From Flavobacteriales bacterium (GTDB lineage: Bacteria; Bacteroidota; Bacteroidia; Flavobacteriales; PHOS-HE28), in NCBI GenBank assembly GCA_008016945.1, contig SSGN01000086.1, forward strand, positions 1 to 35,622: a stretch of 35,622 nucleotides of DNA, given 5' to 3'. Below are positions 16,473-24,881 of the stretch, piece after piece (position 1 is the stretch's first letter; each line of letters begins with the position of its first letter). The position numbers and the translations under genes were made by a program. Below the pieces are notes generated by a model. It did not search any database and had not been told where the DNA came from. It was given only the letters and a program-made list of their open reading frames with translations.

Positions 16473-17432
16473 ATGAACGAGCGGCTCAAGCGCAGGCTCC
16501 TCTATTCCCGGCAGAACCGCCGCATGATCGGCTGGGCAAAACGCATCATCCTCCCGGGGTTCGAAGGGTTCAGCCTGTACGAGATCAGCCGGTTCTTCTT
16601 CAACGCGCTCTTCGAGGGCAACCTCATCACCCGGGCTTCCGCCATCTCCTTCAAGGTGTTCCTCGCCTTCTTCCCCGCCGTGCTGGTGATGCTCACCATG
16701 ATCCCCTACGTGCCCATCGCCGATCTCCAGACCAAGCTGCTGGCCACCTTCCACGACATGCTGCCCCAGGAGGTGTACGCCTTCATTGAAAGCACCCTGC
16801 ACGACCTGTTGATCCGCAAGCATGGCGCCCTGCTCTCGGTCAGCTTCCTGGTGGGGGTGTACATGGCCAGCAACAGCATCGATGCCATCCTGGTGGGATT
16901 CAGCGGCAGCGCCAACCACACCACCTGGCATTCGGCCCTGAAACAGCGCCTGTTGAGCCTGGGGCTGCTCATGGCCCTCTCCATCCTCACCCTCATCGCC
17001 ATCCCCCTGCTCACCTTCAGCGGTTCGCTCATCTACCGCCTGGAGGAGGTCGGCTTCTTCTCCAGCTACTTCCAGGTGGCCGCCCTGTTCGCCGCCAAGT
17101 GGGTTGTTTCCATCCTGGTGGTGGTGATGTTCGTTTCCCTGCTCTACAATGCCGGCGACCCCACCACGCGCCGATTCAGGCTCTTCACCCCGGGGGCCAT
17201 CCTTGCGGTGGTGCTGATCATGGTGGTCTCCCAGGCGCTGGCCTTCATGTTCTCGTACATCACCGACTACAACGCCCTATACGGCTCCATCGGTGCCATC
17301 CTCGCGGTGCAGCTCTGGCTCTACTTCAACATGATCGTGCTCTTGGTGGGTTACGAGCTGAACACCAGCATCGTGCGCGCCCGCATCCAACGCCGCGAAC
17401 GCCTCGAGCTACGCCGCCGACCCGTGGCCTAA
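16473..17432 (+). CDS. YihY/BrkB family membrane protein
   Basis: The 319-residue protein has a basic N-terminal region of about 45 residues, then about six membrane helices. Family hallmarks are NLITRASAISFKVFLAFFPA (helix 1 with the conserved serine-rich stretch), a glycine/asparagine-rich segment GVYMASNSIDAI, and late GSIGAILAVQLWLYFNMIVL followed by GYELN. The family, once called ribonuclease BN or BrkB, has an unknown biochemical role in the inner membrane. The ATG at 16473 is four bases after the nadC stop, so it is probably in the same transcript. The 117-base gap after it leads to the M1 peptidase and contains a -7-like sequence. Confidence 0.9.
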   Translation: MNERLKRRLLYSRQNRRMIGWAKRIILPGFEGFSLYEISRFFFNALFEGNLITRASAISFKVFLAFFPAVLVMLTMIPYVPIADLQTKLLATFHDMLPQEVYAFIESTLHDLLIRKHGALLSVSFLVGVYMASNSIDAILVGFSGSANHTTWHSALKQRLLSLGLLMALSILTLIAIPLLTFSGSLIYRLEEVGFFSSYFQVAALFAAKWVVSILVVVMFVSLLYNAGDPTTRRFRLFTPGAILAVVLIMVVSQALAFMFSYITDYNALYGSIGAILAVQLWLYFNMIVLLVGYELNTSIVRARIQRRERLELRRRPVA

Positions 17433-17533
17433 GGAACTGTTCGGCCCTTCGCCCTGGTCGTCCGGCAAGGCCCGGGCAGCCCCATGGTCCGTCGATCGGG
17501 CCCCGCCCATGCCTCCCGACAACCGCGCCTCAG

Positions 17534-17541
17534 TAACTTGG
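17534..17541 (+). promoter_or_regulatory. Candidate -7 element before the M1 peptidase
   Basis: TAACTTGG matches TAnnTTTG with one mismatch and lies eight bases before the ATG at 17550. No TTG was seen at the expected -33 distance. If used, the transcript would have almost no leader. It supports 17550 over the in-frame ATG at 17484. Confidence 0.3.
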
Positions 17542-17549
17542 GCCACACC

Positions 17550-20500
17550 ATGCGGCACCTCCTTTTCCTGCTCACGGCTTGTGCCGCGCTGTTGCTCGAG
17601 GCACAACCCTTCGATGCCAAGCACCCGCCCAACACCTACCGCAACGCCGACAATCCGCACTACTGGAAGAACCGCCCCCCCCACCCCGGCTACTGGCAAC
17701 AAGACGTCCACTACGTGATCAAAGGGCGCATGGACGACCAGACCGACGTGCTCACCGCCGAACTCGCCCTCACCTACTGGAACAACTCGCCGGACACGCT
17801 TCGGGAGGTCTTCTTCCACCTGTACCAGGAAGCCTTCGTTGAAGGCTCGTACCTCGAACGCTTGGAAGGTGGGCTACGCGCCACGCACGGTGGCCCGGTG
17901 GCGTACGCTGGCACCCGCATCACCTCGCTCACCCAGGAAAGCGCCGAGCTGGAACGCACCCAGGACAACACCGTGTTGCATGTGCGCCTGCGCGATGCAC
18001 TGCCACCGGGCGACCGCACCACCTTCCGTATATCCTTCAGCACCCACTGGACCACCGACGTGTACCGCCGGATGAAGCTCTTCAACAGTTGGGGACAGAA
18101 GCACTACGATGGCGTACACTGGTACCCGCGCATGGCCGTATATGACGCACGCTTCGGCTGGGATACACAGCAGCACCTGGGGCATGAGTTCTACGGCGAC
18201 TTCGGCACCTTCGATGTGGAACTGGATCTTCCCCACCACTACGTGCTCGACGCCACAGGCTGGCTGCAGAACGAACACGAGGTGTTGCCCCCCGCGCTCA
18301 AGCAACAACTCGCCCTGACCAACTTCAAGGACAAGCCATGGAACAGTGCGCCCTCCGTGATCACCGCACCCGAGCCCGGCAAACGCAAGGTGTGGAAGTT
18401 CCACGCGGAGAACGTGCACGACTTCGCTTGGACCGCCGACCCCACCTACCGCATCGGCGAAGCGGAGTGGAAGGGGATCAAGTGCGTGGCCTTGGTGCAA
18501 GAACCCCATGCCAGCGGGTGGCAGAACGCCGCCGAATACACCGCGCGCATCATCGCGTGTTACAGCACGGACTTCGGCCACTACGCCTACCCGAAGATGA
18601 TCGTGGCCGATGCCCGCGACGGCATGGAGTACCCGATGTTGACCCTGGACGGCGGTCGTGACCCCGACTACCGGGGCCTGCTCGCGCATGAAGTGGGCCA
18701 CAACTGGTTCTACGGCATGGTGGGCAACAACGAGACCTACCGCGCCTTCCTCGATGAAGGCTTCACCCAGTTCCTCACCGCGTGGGCCTTGGAGTCGATC
18801 GATGGCGACACCGTGGTGACGGACACCCCCGCCACCGCGTACGAACGCCGATACACGTTGCCGGAACGTCCGCGTGAGGCGGAGGCCTACAGCGCATACC
18901 AGTACGATGCCGTGCGCGACCAACTGCCGCCGATCAATGTGCACAGCGACGAGTTCGGCCACCATGCCGGCTTCGGCTACGGCTATGGCCATGTGTACAC
19001 CAAGACCGCGACCATGCTGTACAACCTCCAGTACACCTTGGGGGATAGCCTCTTCCTCGCCGCCATGCAGCACTACTTCGACCAGTGGCGCATGTGCCAT
19101 CCCTATCCCGAGGACTTCCGCCAGAGCATCATCGACTTCACCAAGGTGGACCTCAACTGGTTCTTCGACCAGTGGATCGATACCGACAAACGGATCGACT
19201 ATGCCGTGCGTGGGGTGCAACGCCGCATGAAGGACAGCGGCCAACGGATCCACCTACGGCGCAAAGGCAGCCTGCAGATGCCATTGGACCTCCGCGTGAT
19301 CGCCCGCGACGGAAGCACCCACGACTTCCACATCCCCAACACCTGGTTCACCAAGCGGACCGATGCCACGGTACTGCCGCGCTGGATCGGCTACGATGCG
19401 CTCCAACGCGACCACATCGTCGAGGTGAACATCCCCTCCGGGATCGACCAAGTGATCATCGACCCCACCAACAGGCTGGCCGATGCGTACAAGGTGAACG
19501 ACCAGCTGCGCCCACCGGTGAGCGTGCAGTTCGACCACCACGTCCAGAACCGACCGGATCGCAACACCTATGAGGCCTTCGTGCGTCCCGACCTGTGGTG
19601 GAACGGTTACGATGGTGCCAAAGTGGGCGTACACCTGAACAGCAGCTACCTCGAATACAAGCACCGCATCCATTTCACCGCATGGCTGAACACGGGCATG
19701 GGGCAGGTGCTGCCACCCGGAAGCAATGTCCGCATGGACTCCATCCCCGGCAACCGCAACACGGCATACGACGCCTTCTCCTTCAACTTCCGCTACGAGA
19801 ACGGCACGGAGAGGATCGTGAAAGGTTCGTCGGTGTTCGTGGAGGCGCGTATGCTGGACGGGCTGGAGCGGTACGGCGCGGGCTGGCGCTGGTCGCTGCC
19901 CAACGAAAAGACCGAGGTCCAGGCCAAACTCACCTACCTGCTGCGCCGGGACAGCACGGACCTCACCTACCTGCTTTACCCGGACCTCTGGGACCTGAAC
20001 CGACTGAACGGGTACTTCGATGTGGCCATGAACCACCGCTATTCCCATGGGCGCGGCAGCGGCACCATCAGCATGCACCTGCGCAACAGCGCGGTAGGCT
20101 CGGCGGCCAACTATGCACAAGCCCGGCTGTCCGCGGTGAACAGCACGCACTTCGGCGGTTTGGAAGTGCGCACGCGCGGCTTCGCCCAGTTCGGCACAGG
20201 CGACACGCCCCGCGAGAGCTCGCTGTACCTGAGCGGAGCATCGCCCGAGGAGCTGATGGAGAACAAGTACGTGCGCAGCATCGGTTTCGTGCCGTATGAT
20301 TGGCTGGGCTATGGAACGGGAGTGAACCACTTCGCGCAGGGCGGCGGGCTGGGCCTGCGCGGCTACGCCGGGTACCTGGCCCCGGAGCTGGATGCCGATG
20401 GACAGCTGATCACCACCTACCAAGGCAACACGGGCCTCAGCGCATCGGCCGAAGTGGACCTCGACGGCCTCGTGCACTTCACCCCCCGGGCCTTGGCGCG

Positions 20501-20771
20501 CTACCTGCACCTCGACATGTACCTCTTCGGCGATGTGGGCATGATGGGCTACCGCCGCGAGCGCGCCAACGGCCAGGAATTACGACTGGCCGAACCACGA
20601 GCCGATGCGGGCGTGGGCGCTGCGCTCACCATCAAGCGCTTCGGCCCACTGGTGGACATCAAACCACTGACGATCCGTTTCGACATGCCCCTGTTCCTCT
20701 CCGCAACACCGGCAACGGACACCGACAACCTGGCCTTCCGCTACGTGGTGGCCGTTGGCCGTAGCTTCTGA
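17550..20771 (+). CDS. M1 family zinc metallopeptidase with C-terminal outer-membrane-barrel-like domain
   Basis: The 1073-residue protein begins with a signal peptide (hydrophobic LLFLLTACAALLL, likely cleavage after EAQ near residue 19). The M1 aminopeptidase part spans about residues 40-590: GMEYPM (358-363) stands for the exopeptidase GxMEN motif, and HEVGH (380-384) with E403 eighteen residues further is the HExxH-x18-E zinc site. A tyrosine-rich stretch FGYGYGHVYTKTA supplies the region of the catalytic tyrosine. From about residue 690 to the end the sequence alternates hydrophobic and polar residues as in beta strands. It contains LRGY at 936-939, LFGDVG, GVGAALTIKRFGP, and a final strand ending in phenylalanine, resembling the Omp85/bacterial surface antigen barrel. 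Ordinary M1 enzymes stop near 600-900 residues. It probably sits in the outer membrane. The barrel assignment is an inference from pattern only. Confidence 0.85.
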   Translation: MRHLLFLLTACAALLLEAQPFDAKHPPNTYRNADNPHYWKNRPPHPGYWQQDVHYVIKGRMDDQTDVLTAELALTYWNNSPDTLREVFFHLYQEAFVEGSYLERLEGGLRATHGGPVAYAGTRITSLTQESAELERTQDNTVLHVRLRDALPPGDRTTFRISFSTHWTTDVYRRMKLFNSWGQKHYDGVHWYPRMAVYDARFGWDTQQHLGHEFYGDFGTFDVELDLPHHYVLDATGWLQNEHEVLPPALKQQLALTNFKDKPWNSAPSVITAPEPGKRKVWKFHAENVHDFAWTADPTYRIGEAEWKGIKCVALVQEPHASGWQNAAEYTARIIACYSTDFGHYAYPKMIVADARDGMEYPMLTLDGGRDPDYRGLLAHEVGHNWFYGMVGNNETYRAFLDEGFTQFLTAWALESIDGDTVVTDTPATAYERRYTLPERPREAEAYSAYQYDAVRDQLPPINVHSDEFGHHAGFGYGYGHVYTKTATMLYNLQYTLGDSLFLAAMQHYFDQWRMCHPYPEDFRQSIIDFTKVDLNWFFDQWIDTDKRIDYAVRGVQRRMKDSGQRIHLRRKGSLQMPLDLRVIARDGSTHDFHIPNTWFTKRTDATVLPRWIGYDALQRDHIVEVNIPSGIDQVIIDPTNRLADAYKVNDQLRPPVSVQFDHHVQNRPDRNTYEAFVRPDLWWNGYDGAKVGVHLNSSYLEYKHRIHFTAWLNTGMGQVLPPGSNVRMDSIPGNRNTAYDAFSFNFRYENGTERIVKGSSVFVEARMLDGLERYGAGWRWSLPNEKTEVQAKLTYLLRRDSTDLTYLLYPDLWDLNRLNGYFDVAMNHRYSHGRGSGTISMHLRNSAVGSAANYAQARLSAVNSTHFGGLEVRTRGFAQFGTGDTPRESSLYLSGASPEELMENKYVRSIGFVPYDWLGYGTGVNHFAQGGGLGLRGYAGYLAPELDADGQLITTYQGNTGLSASAEVDLDGLVHFTPRALARYLHLDMYLFGDVGMMGYRRERANGQELRLAEPRADAGVGAALTIKRFGPLVDIKPLTIRFDMPLFLSATPATDTDNLAFRYVVAVGRSF

Positions 20772-20878
20772 TGAAGGATGCAATTGTCCGCGACCAGCGA
20801 TCAGCAGGCTGCATTACTGAGGCCGCATCAAGGAGCCCGTGCCTTGGGATGGCGGAGAATCGTGAGGGCAGTGACAGT

Positions 20879-20935
20879 GTGAAGGTGGTAGTGCCTTTTC
20901 ACCACCATCACCTTTTTCTCCACCTTCACCTTGGC
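20879..20935. repeat. Inverted repeat enclosing a purine/pyrimidine-biased low-complexity stretch
   Basis: GTGAAGGTGG (20879-20888) and CCACCTTCAC (20920-20929) are exact 10-bp inverted repeats separated by 31 bases. The loop is pyrimidine-rich with TCWC at 20899, 20908, 20917 and 20926. On the minus strand it reads as hexamers close to AAGGTG. It may end the peptidase transcript. The rest of the 215-base gap (20772-20986) shows nothing recognisable. Confidence 0.4.
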
Positions 20936-20986
20936 GCCGGATCTTCGCCACCGGCTGCGTGCTGACCACGGACAACTCATTCCCCC

Positions 20987-21397
20987 ATGCGAAACCTTGC
21001 CACTCTCCTCGCCCTCATCTTCACCACGGCCCTTTCTGCACAGGATATCACCGGTCGCTGGGTGACGATCGATGACAACACGGGCAAGCGGCGTTCGGTG
21101 GTGGAGATCACCCTGAAGAACGGAAAGGCCTCTGGCCGCATCGTGGAGATCTTCGACAAGAGCAAGGTGAACAATACCTGCGAGGTCTGCACCGATGATC
21201 GCAAAGGCAAGCGGGTGCTGGGCATGGAGATCATCCGCGACATGGAGAAGGATGGCGACGAATGGGAGGATGGCACCATCCTGGACCCGGACAACGGCAA
21301 GGTCTACGATTGTAAACTCTGGGTGGAGAACGGCCGATTGATGGTGCGTGGGTACGTGGCCTTCTTCTTCAGGACCCAGACCTGGGTGCGTGAGTAG
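20987..21397 (+). CDS. DUF2147 domain secreted protein
   Basis: The 136-residue protein has a signal peptide (MRNLATLLALIFTTALSAQ, cleavage after about residue 19). The mature domain begins with DITGRWVTIDDNTGKRRSVVEI, typed by the DUF2147 opening GxW-x-TxDDxTGK. It continues with GRIVEIFD and a C-x2-C pair in TCEVCTDD, and a later DNGKVYDCKLWVENGRLMVRGYV. It is probably a small lipocalin-like beta barrel in the periplasm. The function of DUF2147 is unknown. The three visible cysteines, two of them as CEVC, could form a disulphide. The gene is 33 bases ahead of a glycosyltransferase, but whether they share a transcript is not clear. Confidence 0.85.
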   Translation: MRNLATLLALIFTTALSAQDITGRWVTIDDNTGKRRSVVEITLKNGKASGRIVEIFDKSKVNNTCEVCTDDRKGKRVLGMEIIRDMEKDGDEWEDGTILDPDNGKVYDCKLWVENGRLMVRGYVAFFFRTQTWVRE

Positions 21398-21430
21398 CCC
21401 GCACCACGCACGTGCCACCGCACTAGAGCC

Positions 21431-22495
21431 ATGCGACCAAGCCCGCCCCCTGCCGCGATCGCCTACGTGTACCCACGTCGGTTCCACTTCGTCTCCAAGG
21501 ACATCGAAGCGTTGAGCCGTGAAGTCGACGTAAGGGAACATCGGTTCAGCACAGGTGCGGCATGGCATCTGCCCTGGGACCTGCTACGCCAACTCGTCTT
21601 CCTGCTCCGCTGCAAGTGGCGCGGTATACGCGTGGTTATCGCCCACTTCGCTGGCCACCACACGGTACTCCCCGTGCTCCTCGGGTTCCGCACGCACATC
21701 ATCATCGCGGGCAGCGATGCCTGTTCGTTCCCCGGCATCGACTACGGCAGCTTCCGGAAACCACTGATGCGCGCTGCCATGGCCTTCTCCATGCGCCGCG
21801 CCACGCGCCTGCTTCCCGTACACCGCAGCCTGGAGCGCTTCGAGAACCGCTTCAGCGACTACGGCCAACGCGAGCAGGGCTATGCGCATTTCGTTCGCGG
21901 CCCCATCGCACCGAGCGTGGCGATACCCTATGGATTCGATCAACGGCACTGGGCAGCAGGCCACGCGCCGAGGCGAGCGCGCTCCGTGGCCTGTGTCGCC
22001 ACCGGGGCGGCCCACGGCAATGCGGTGCACTTCCGCAAGGGGGTGGACCTGTTGATCGAAGCGGCTCGCCGCCTACCCGACCACACCTTCACGATCATCG
22101 GGGTGGCCGACATCCGGTCGTACACGGACCTGCCGAGCAACGTACGGATGATGGGCGCCTGCACACCGCAAGAGGTCCATGAGGTGCTGGCCTGCCATAC
22201 CCTCTATGCACAGCCCTCGGTGATGGAGGGTTTCCCCAACGCGCTCTGCGAGGCGATGCTCGCCGGATGCCTGCCCGTGGTGTCCGACATCACCTCCATG
22301 CCGGAGATCATCGGGGCGAGCGGCGTGGTGGTGCACGAACGTTCCGCCGAAGCGTTGGTGGCCGCGATCGTCCGATCCACCACGATGGAACCCGCCGAAC
22401 AGGAACGATCGAGGGCCCTGGCCATGGCCCAGGTGCTGCCCTTCACCCTGGAAAGGCGTATCGCGGCGCTGCTACACCTGGTGCGCACGACCTGA
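21431..22495 (+). CDS. Glycosyltransferase, GT4 family
   Basis: The 354-residue protein is a compact GT-B enzyme. The N-terminal half includes VVIAHFAGHHT and HIIIAGSDACSFPGIDYG. The C-terminal half includes NAVHFRKGVDLLIEAARRLP, the strand HTFTIIGV, and PSVMEGFPNALCEAMLAG with the E-x7-E donor motif, then PVVSDITSMPEIIG. A retaining GT4 glycosyltransferase is clear; the sugar is not. The ATG at 21431 is the only reasonable start: the conserved first strand (AIAYVYPRRF) begins at residue 9. It is followed after 37 bases by an FkbM methyltransferase, the same gene pairing as at 728-3861 but in the opposite order, so the pair may add and methylate one sugar. Confidence 0.85.
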   Translation: MRPSPPPAAIAYVYPRRFHFVSKDIEALSREVDVREHRFSTGAAWHLPWDLLRQLVFLLRCKWRGIRVVIAHFAGHHTVLPVLLGFRTHIIIAGSDACSFPGIDYGSFRKPLMRAAMAFSMRRATRLLPVHRSLERFENRFSDYGQREQGYAHFVRGPIAPSVAIPYGFDQRHWAAGHAPRRARSVACVATGAAHGNAVHFRKGVDLLIEAARRLPDHTFTIIGVADIRSYTDLPSNVRMMGACTPQEVHEVLACHTLYAQPSVMEGFPNALCEAMLAGCLPVVSDITSMPEIIGASGVVVHERSAEALVAAIVRSTTMEPAEQERSRALAMAQVLPFTLERRIAALLHLVRTT

Positions 22496-22520
22496 GGCCG
22501 AACATGAACCCGATCTCCTG

Positions 22521-22528
22521 CATCTTTG
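22521..22528 (+). promoter_or_regulatory. Candidate -7 element four bases before the second FkbM gene
   Basis: CATCTTTG matches TAnnTTTG except for the first base and lies only four bases before the ATG at 22533. If it is a promoter, the messenger would be leaderless or nearly so. It also resembles TATCTTTG before DUF4834. No -33 TTG was identified, so chance similarity is likely enough to keep confidence low. Confidence 0.25.
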
Positions 22529-22532
22529 GACC

Positions 22533-23288
22533 ATGGGCCTGAAGAAAGCTTGGCGCGAATGGTTGGGGCATGTGGCACGTTTCGGTGTGTGGAAAGGCAC
22601 GCGCATCGTACAGCTGAAGAGCCAACGGAGCAACACCTTGGCAGCCATCGACGTGCCCGGCGGCGGAGGCCCCTTCCACGTTCGGCCAGGCACTTCGGAC
22701 ATGGCCATCTTCGACGAGATCTTCTACAGCAAGTACCTCCCGCGCGACCGATCGTACACCACCGTCATGGACCTGGGTGCCAACATCGGCTGTACGGTGC
22801 GCTACTGGAAGATGCTGAACCCCGACTGCTCGGTGGTCGCCGTTGAGCCCGACCCGGAGAACTTCGCGCTGCTGAGCCAGAACACGGCACGGCTGAAGGA
22901 CATCCACGTGGTACGCGCCGGTGTATGGCCAACCGCCGGCACCCTCGACCTGTCCAAGGAAGGTGTGGGGCATTCGGCCGTTCGCACCACCGCCACCACC
23001 GAAGGCTCCACCCCGGCCGTGACCATACCCGGGCTCATGGAACGCTTCGGCCTCACCCACCTCGACCTGTTGAAGATCGACATCGAAGGCTCTGAACTCG
23101 AACTCTTCACCCAAGGTGACCACACGTGGATCGAGAAGGTGGACACCATCGCCATCGAACTCCACGACCATTGGCGCCCCGGCTGTGGCGACGCCTTCTT
23201 CAAGGCCATCGCACCGTACCGCTGGACCTACTCCATCGTTGGCTATACACTGGTGTGCACGAAGTTGGATCCGCAGGTGGTGAAGTGA
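22533..23288 (+). CDS. FkbM family SAM-dependent methyltransferase
   Basis: The 251-residue protein shows the FkbM layout: VMDLGANIGCTVRY as the SAM-binding loop near residues 75-88, VVAVEPDPENF as the strand-2 acidic region, and DLLKIDIEGSELELF as the conserved late motif, followed by IAIELHDH. It transfers a methyl group from SAM to an unidentified acceptor, probably a sugar hydroxyl given the glycosyltransferase before it. It is not close enough to the first FkbM protein (728-1603) to look like a recent copy; the N-terminal regions differ entirely. It ends 73 bases from the stop of a convergent flippase gene. No clear terminator is visible in that gap. Confidence 0.87.
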   Translation: MGLKKAWREWLGHVARFGVWKGTRIVQLKSQRSNTLAAIDVPGGGGPFHVRPGTSDMAIFDEIFYSKYLPRDRSYTTVMDLGANIGCTVRYWKMLNPDCSVVAVEPDPENFALLSQNTARLKDIHVVRAGVWPTAGTLDLSKEGVGHSAVRTTATTEGSTPAVTIPGLMERFGLTHLDLLKIDIEGSELELFTQGDHTWIEKVDTIAIELHDHWRPGCGDAFFKAIAPYRWTYSIVGYTLVCTKLDPQVVK

Positions 23289-23361
23289 AGGGAACAAGAG
23301 GGTGGACGCGGTTCCTTCGCCTCCTCGCACGTGGCGAACAGCACACCTCTTCGATACCGCC

Positions 23362-24858
23362 TCACGTTCGGCCTGCGTCAGCACGTGTCCGCAAGCGCGC
23401 CGCGAACTCCATCAATTCGGTGGTAAGCCCCAAGGCGTACGCTATGATCCAGTAGGCCGCGGTGGTCAACACCCCAAGGAGGATCAGGTCCATCAACGGC
23501 TGCCCGGTGAGCGGCACCCACGCAAGAGCGAAGCATAGGACCACGATCGTCCCGACAACGACCAAGGATCGCCTATCGAACGGCCACAGCCCGTATCGTT
23601 CCCAAAGGAACCAGGTGCGGAAGACATTGACCGCGGTGAGCGCGATGAGCGTGGACCATGCCGCTCCCACGATGCCCATGCTGCGGATCAGGAAGAACCC
23701 CGCGATACCGTTGATGGCCAGCATGGCGAAACTGCTGAGCGCATCGAGCCGGAACGCCCTGGACATGCTGATGATGCCCACCCCCAGCTGCACCGCGCTG
23801 GTAAGGAGGTAGGCCAGGCCGATCACCAGCACCACATCCACCGCGTTGCTGTACTCCGCCGGGAGCAGGGCGAAGAGCTCATCGACCCCCACCCAGATGA
23901 GCACGAAGAAATAACCGCTCACCAACAACTGGATGAGCGATGAACGCCGGTACAAGGTCGCGATCAGGTCCATGTCGCGCCGCTTCCAGGCATCGGCCAG
24001 CAAGGGCACCGCCGCCTGCTGCAAGGCCCGCGCCGGGGTGGCGATGACCGAGCCGAAGTAGAACGCCACGGCGTAGTGTGCCACGTGCGTGAGCGCGTTG
24101 GTACCAAGCAGTGCGCCGATCATGAGCTGGTCCATGTTGCCCAGCACGATGCCCGCCATGCTCGCCGACAGGGTGAACGCGCTATAGGTGGCCATGCTCC
24201 GTTTCAGCCGGCGCGGGAACCAGCGCTGCGCCCATCCGAGGTGCCACGCCCCGGCACGCTTGAGGTCCAGCACAAGAAGGAAGGTGCACAGCACGAACAC
24301 GGCGGTGTACAGCACCATGAACCGGCCGAAGGGCATGGGCGACCAGGCCTGGAAGCCGATCAAGAGGGTCTGCAGCACCCGCAGGACGAACTCGCGGATG
24401 AACGTGGGTTGCACCGTACGCCGCAGTGCCCTGCTGTAGCTGCGCAACAGGATGAAGTAGACCTCGCTCAGGACCAACGGCAGCACCAACAGGCCATACG
24501 TTCCGTAGAGCGCGTTACGGTCGGCGAAGACCTGGGTGAGGTGGCCATGCAGCACGGCCAGCACCAGGCACGCGAGCAGCCCCACCACCGTTGCGAACAC
24601 GAGCAGCTGGCCCAGGATGCCCCGGTGCGCGCGGGTGGGATCACGGAAATACGGGAAGTAGCGGATCACCGTGTTCTCCCCGCCGAACTGCGCCATCTGC
24701 GCGGCGATGGTGGCGATGGAGACCAGCAACCGCGTGAGTCCGAACTCGTCGGCCGCCAACACCCGCGGGTACAACACCACCACGTTGACGAACCCCAAGG
24801 CGATGCCCAGGTAGGCGAGCACCGTGTTCTGCGTGGCCTGTCTGGCGATGATCCCCAT
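23362..24858 (-). CDS. Oligosaccharide flippase family membrane protein (Wzx/MurJ-like)
   Basis: Taken from the ATG at 24858 the protein has 498 residues and about 12-14 membrane helices. The N-terminus MGIIARQATQNTVLAYLGIALGF and the loop with GLTRLLVSIATIAAQMAQFG are the usual opening of the polysaccharide biosynthesis (PF01943/PF13440-type) flippases. It would move a lipid-linked glycan or a glycoconjugate across the inner membrane. The frame continues upstream for 170 codons, but that part is the antisense-like shadow of the preceding glycosyltransferase. The real start is 23 bases after that gene's stop. It is the last gene of the DUF4834-YfhO-glycosyltransferase run. It differs from the 439-residue flippase at 4052-5371, so two glycans may be exported. 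Confidence 0.83.
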   Translation of the reverse strand: MGIIARQATQNTVLAYLGIALGFVNVVVLYPRVLAADEFGLTRLLVSIATIAAQMAQFGGENTVIRYFPYFRDPTRAHRGILGQLLVFATVVGLLACLVLAVLHGHLTQVFADRNALYGTYGLLVLPLVLSEVYFILLRSYSRALRRTVQPTFIREFVLRVLQTLLIGFQAWSPMPFGRFMVLYTAVFVLCTFLLVLDLKRAGAWHLGWAQRWFPRRLKRSMATYSAFTLSASMAGIVLGNMDQLMIGALLGTNALTHVAHYAVAFYFGSVIATPARALQQAAVPLLADAWKRRDMDLIATLYRRSSLIQLLVSGYFFVLIWVGVDELFALLPAEYSNAVDVVLVIGLAYLLTSAVQLGVGIISMSRAFRLDALSSFAMLAINGIAGFFLIRSMGIVGAAWSTLIALTAVNVFRTWFLWERYGLWPFDRRSLVVVGTIVVLCFALAWVPLTGQPLMDLILLGVLTTAAYWIIAYALGLTTELMEFAARLRTRADAGRT

Positions 24859-24881
24859 CCGTGGTGTGCGAAAGTAGGCCG

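Noticed and set aside
17874..19253. Minus-strand open frame of 459 codons opposite the M1 peptidase
   Set aside because: Antisense shadow; the peptidase motifs are on the + strand. The same applies to 19254-20510 and 32245-33354.
728..23288. The two FkbM genes as a recent duplication
   Set aside because: Shared residues are limited to family motifs; N-termini and lengths differ.
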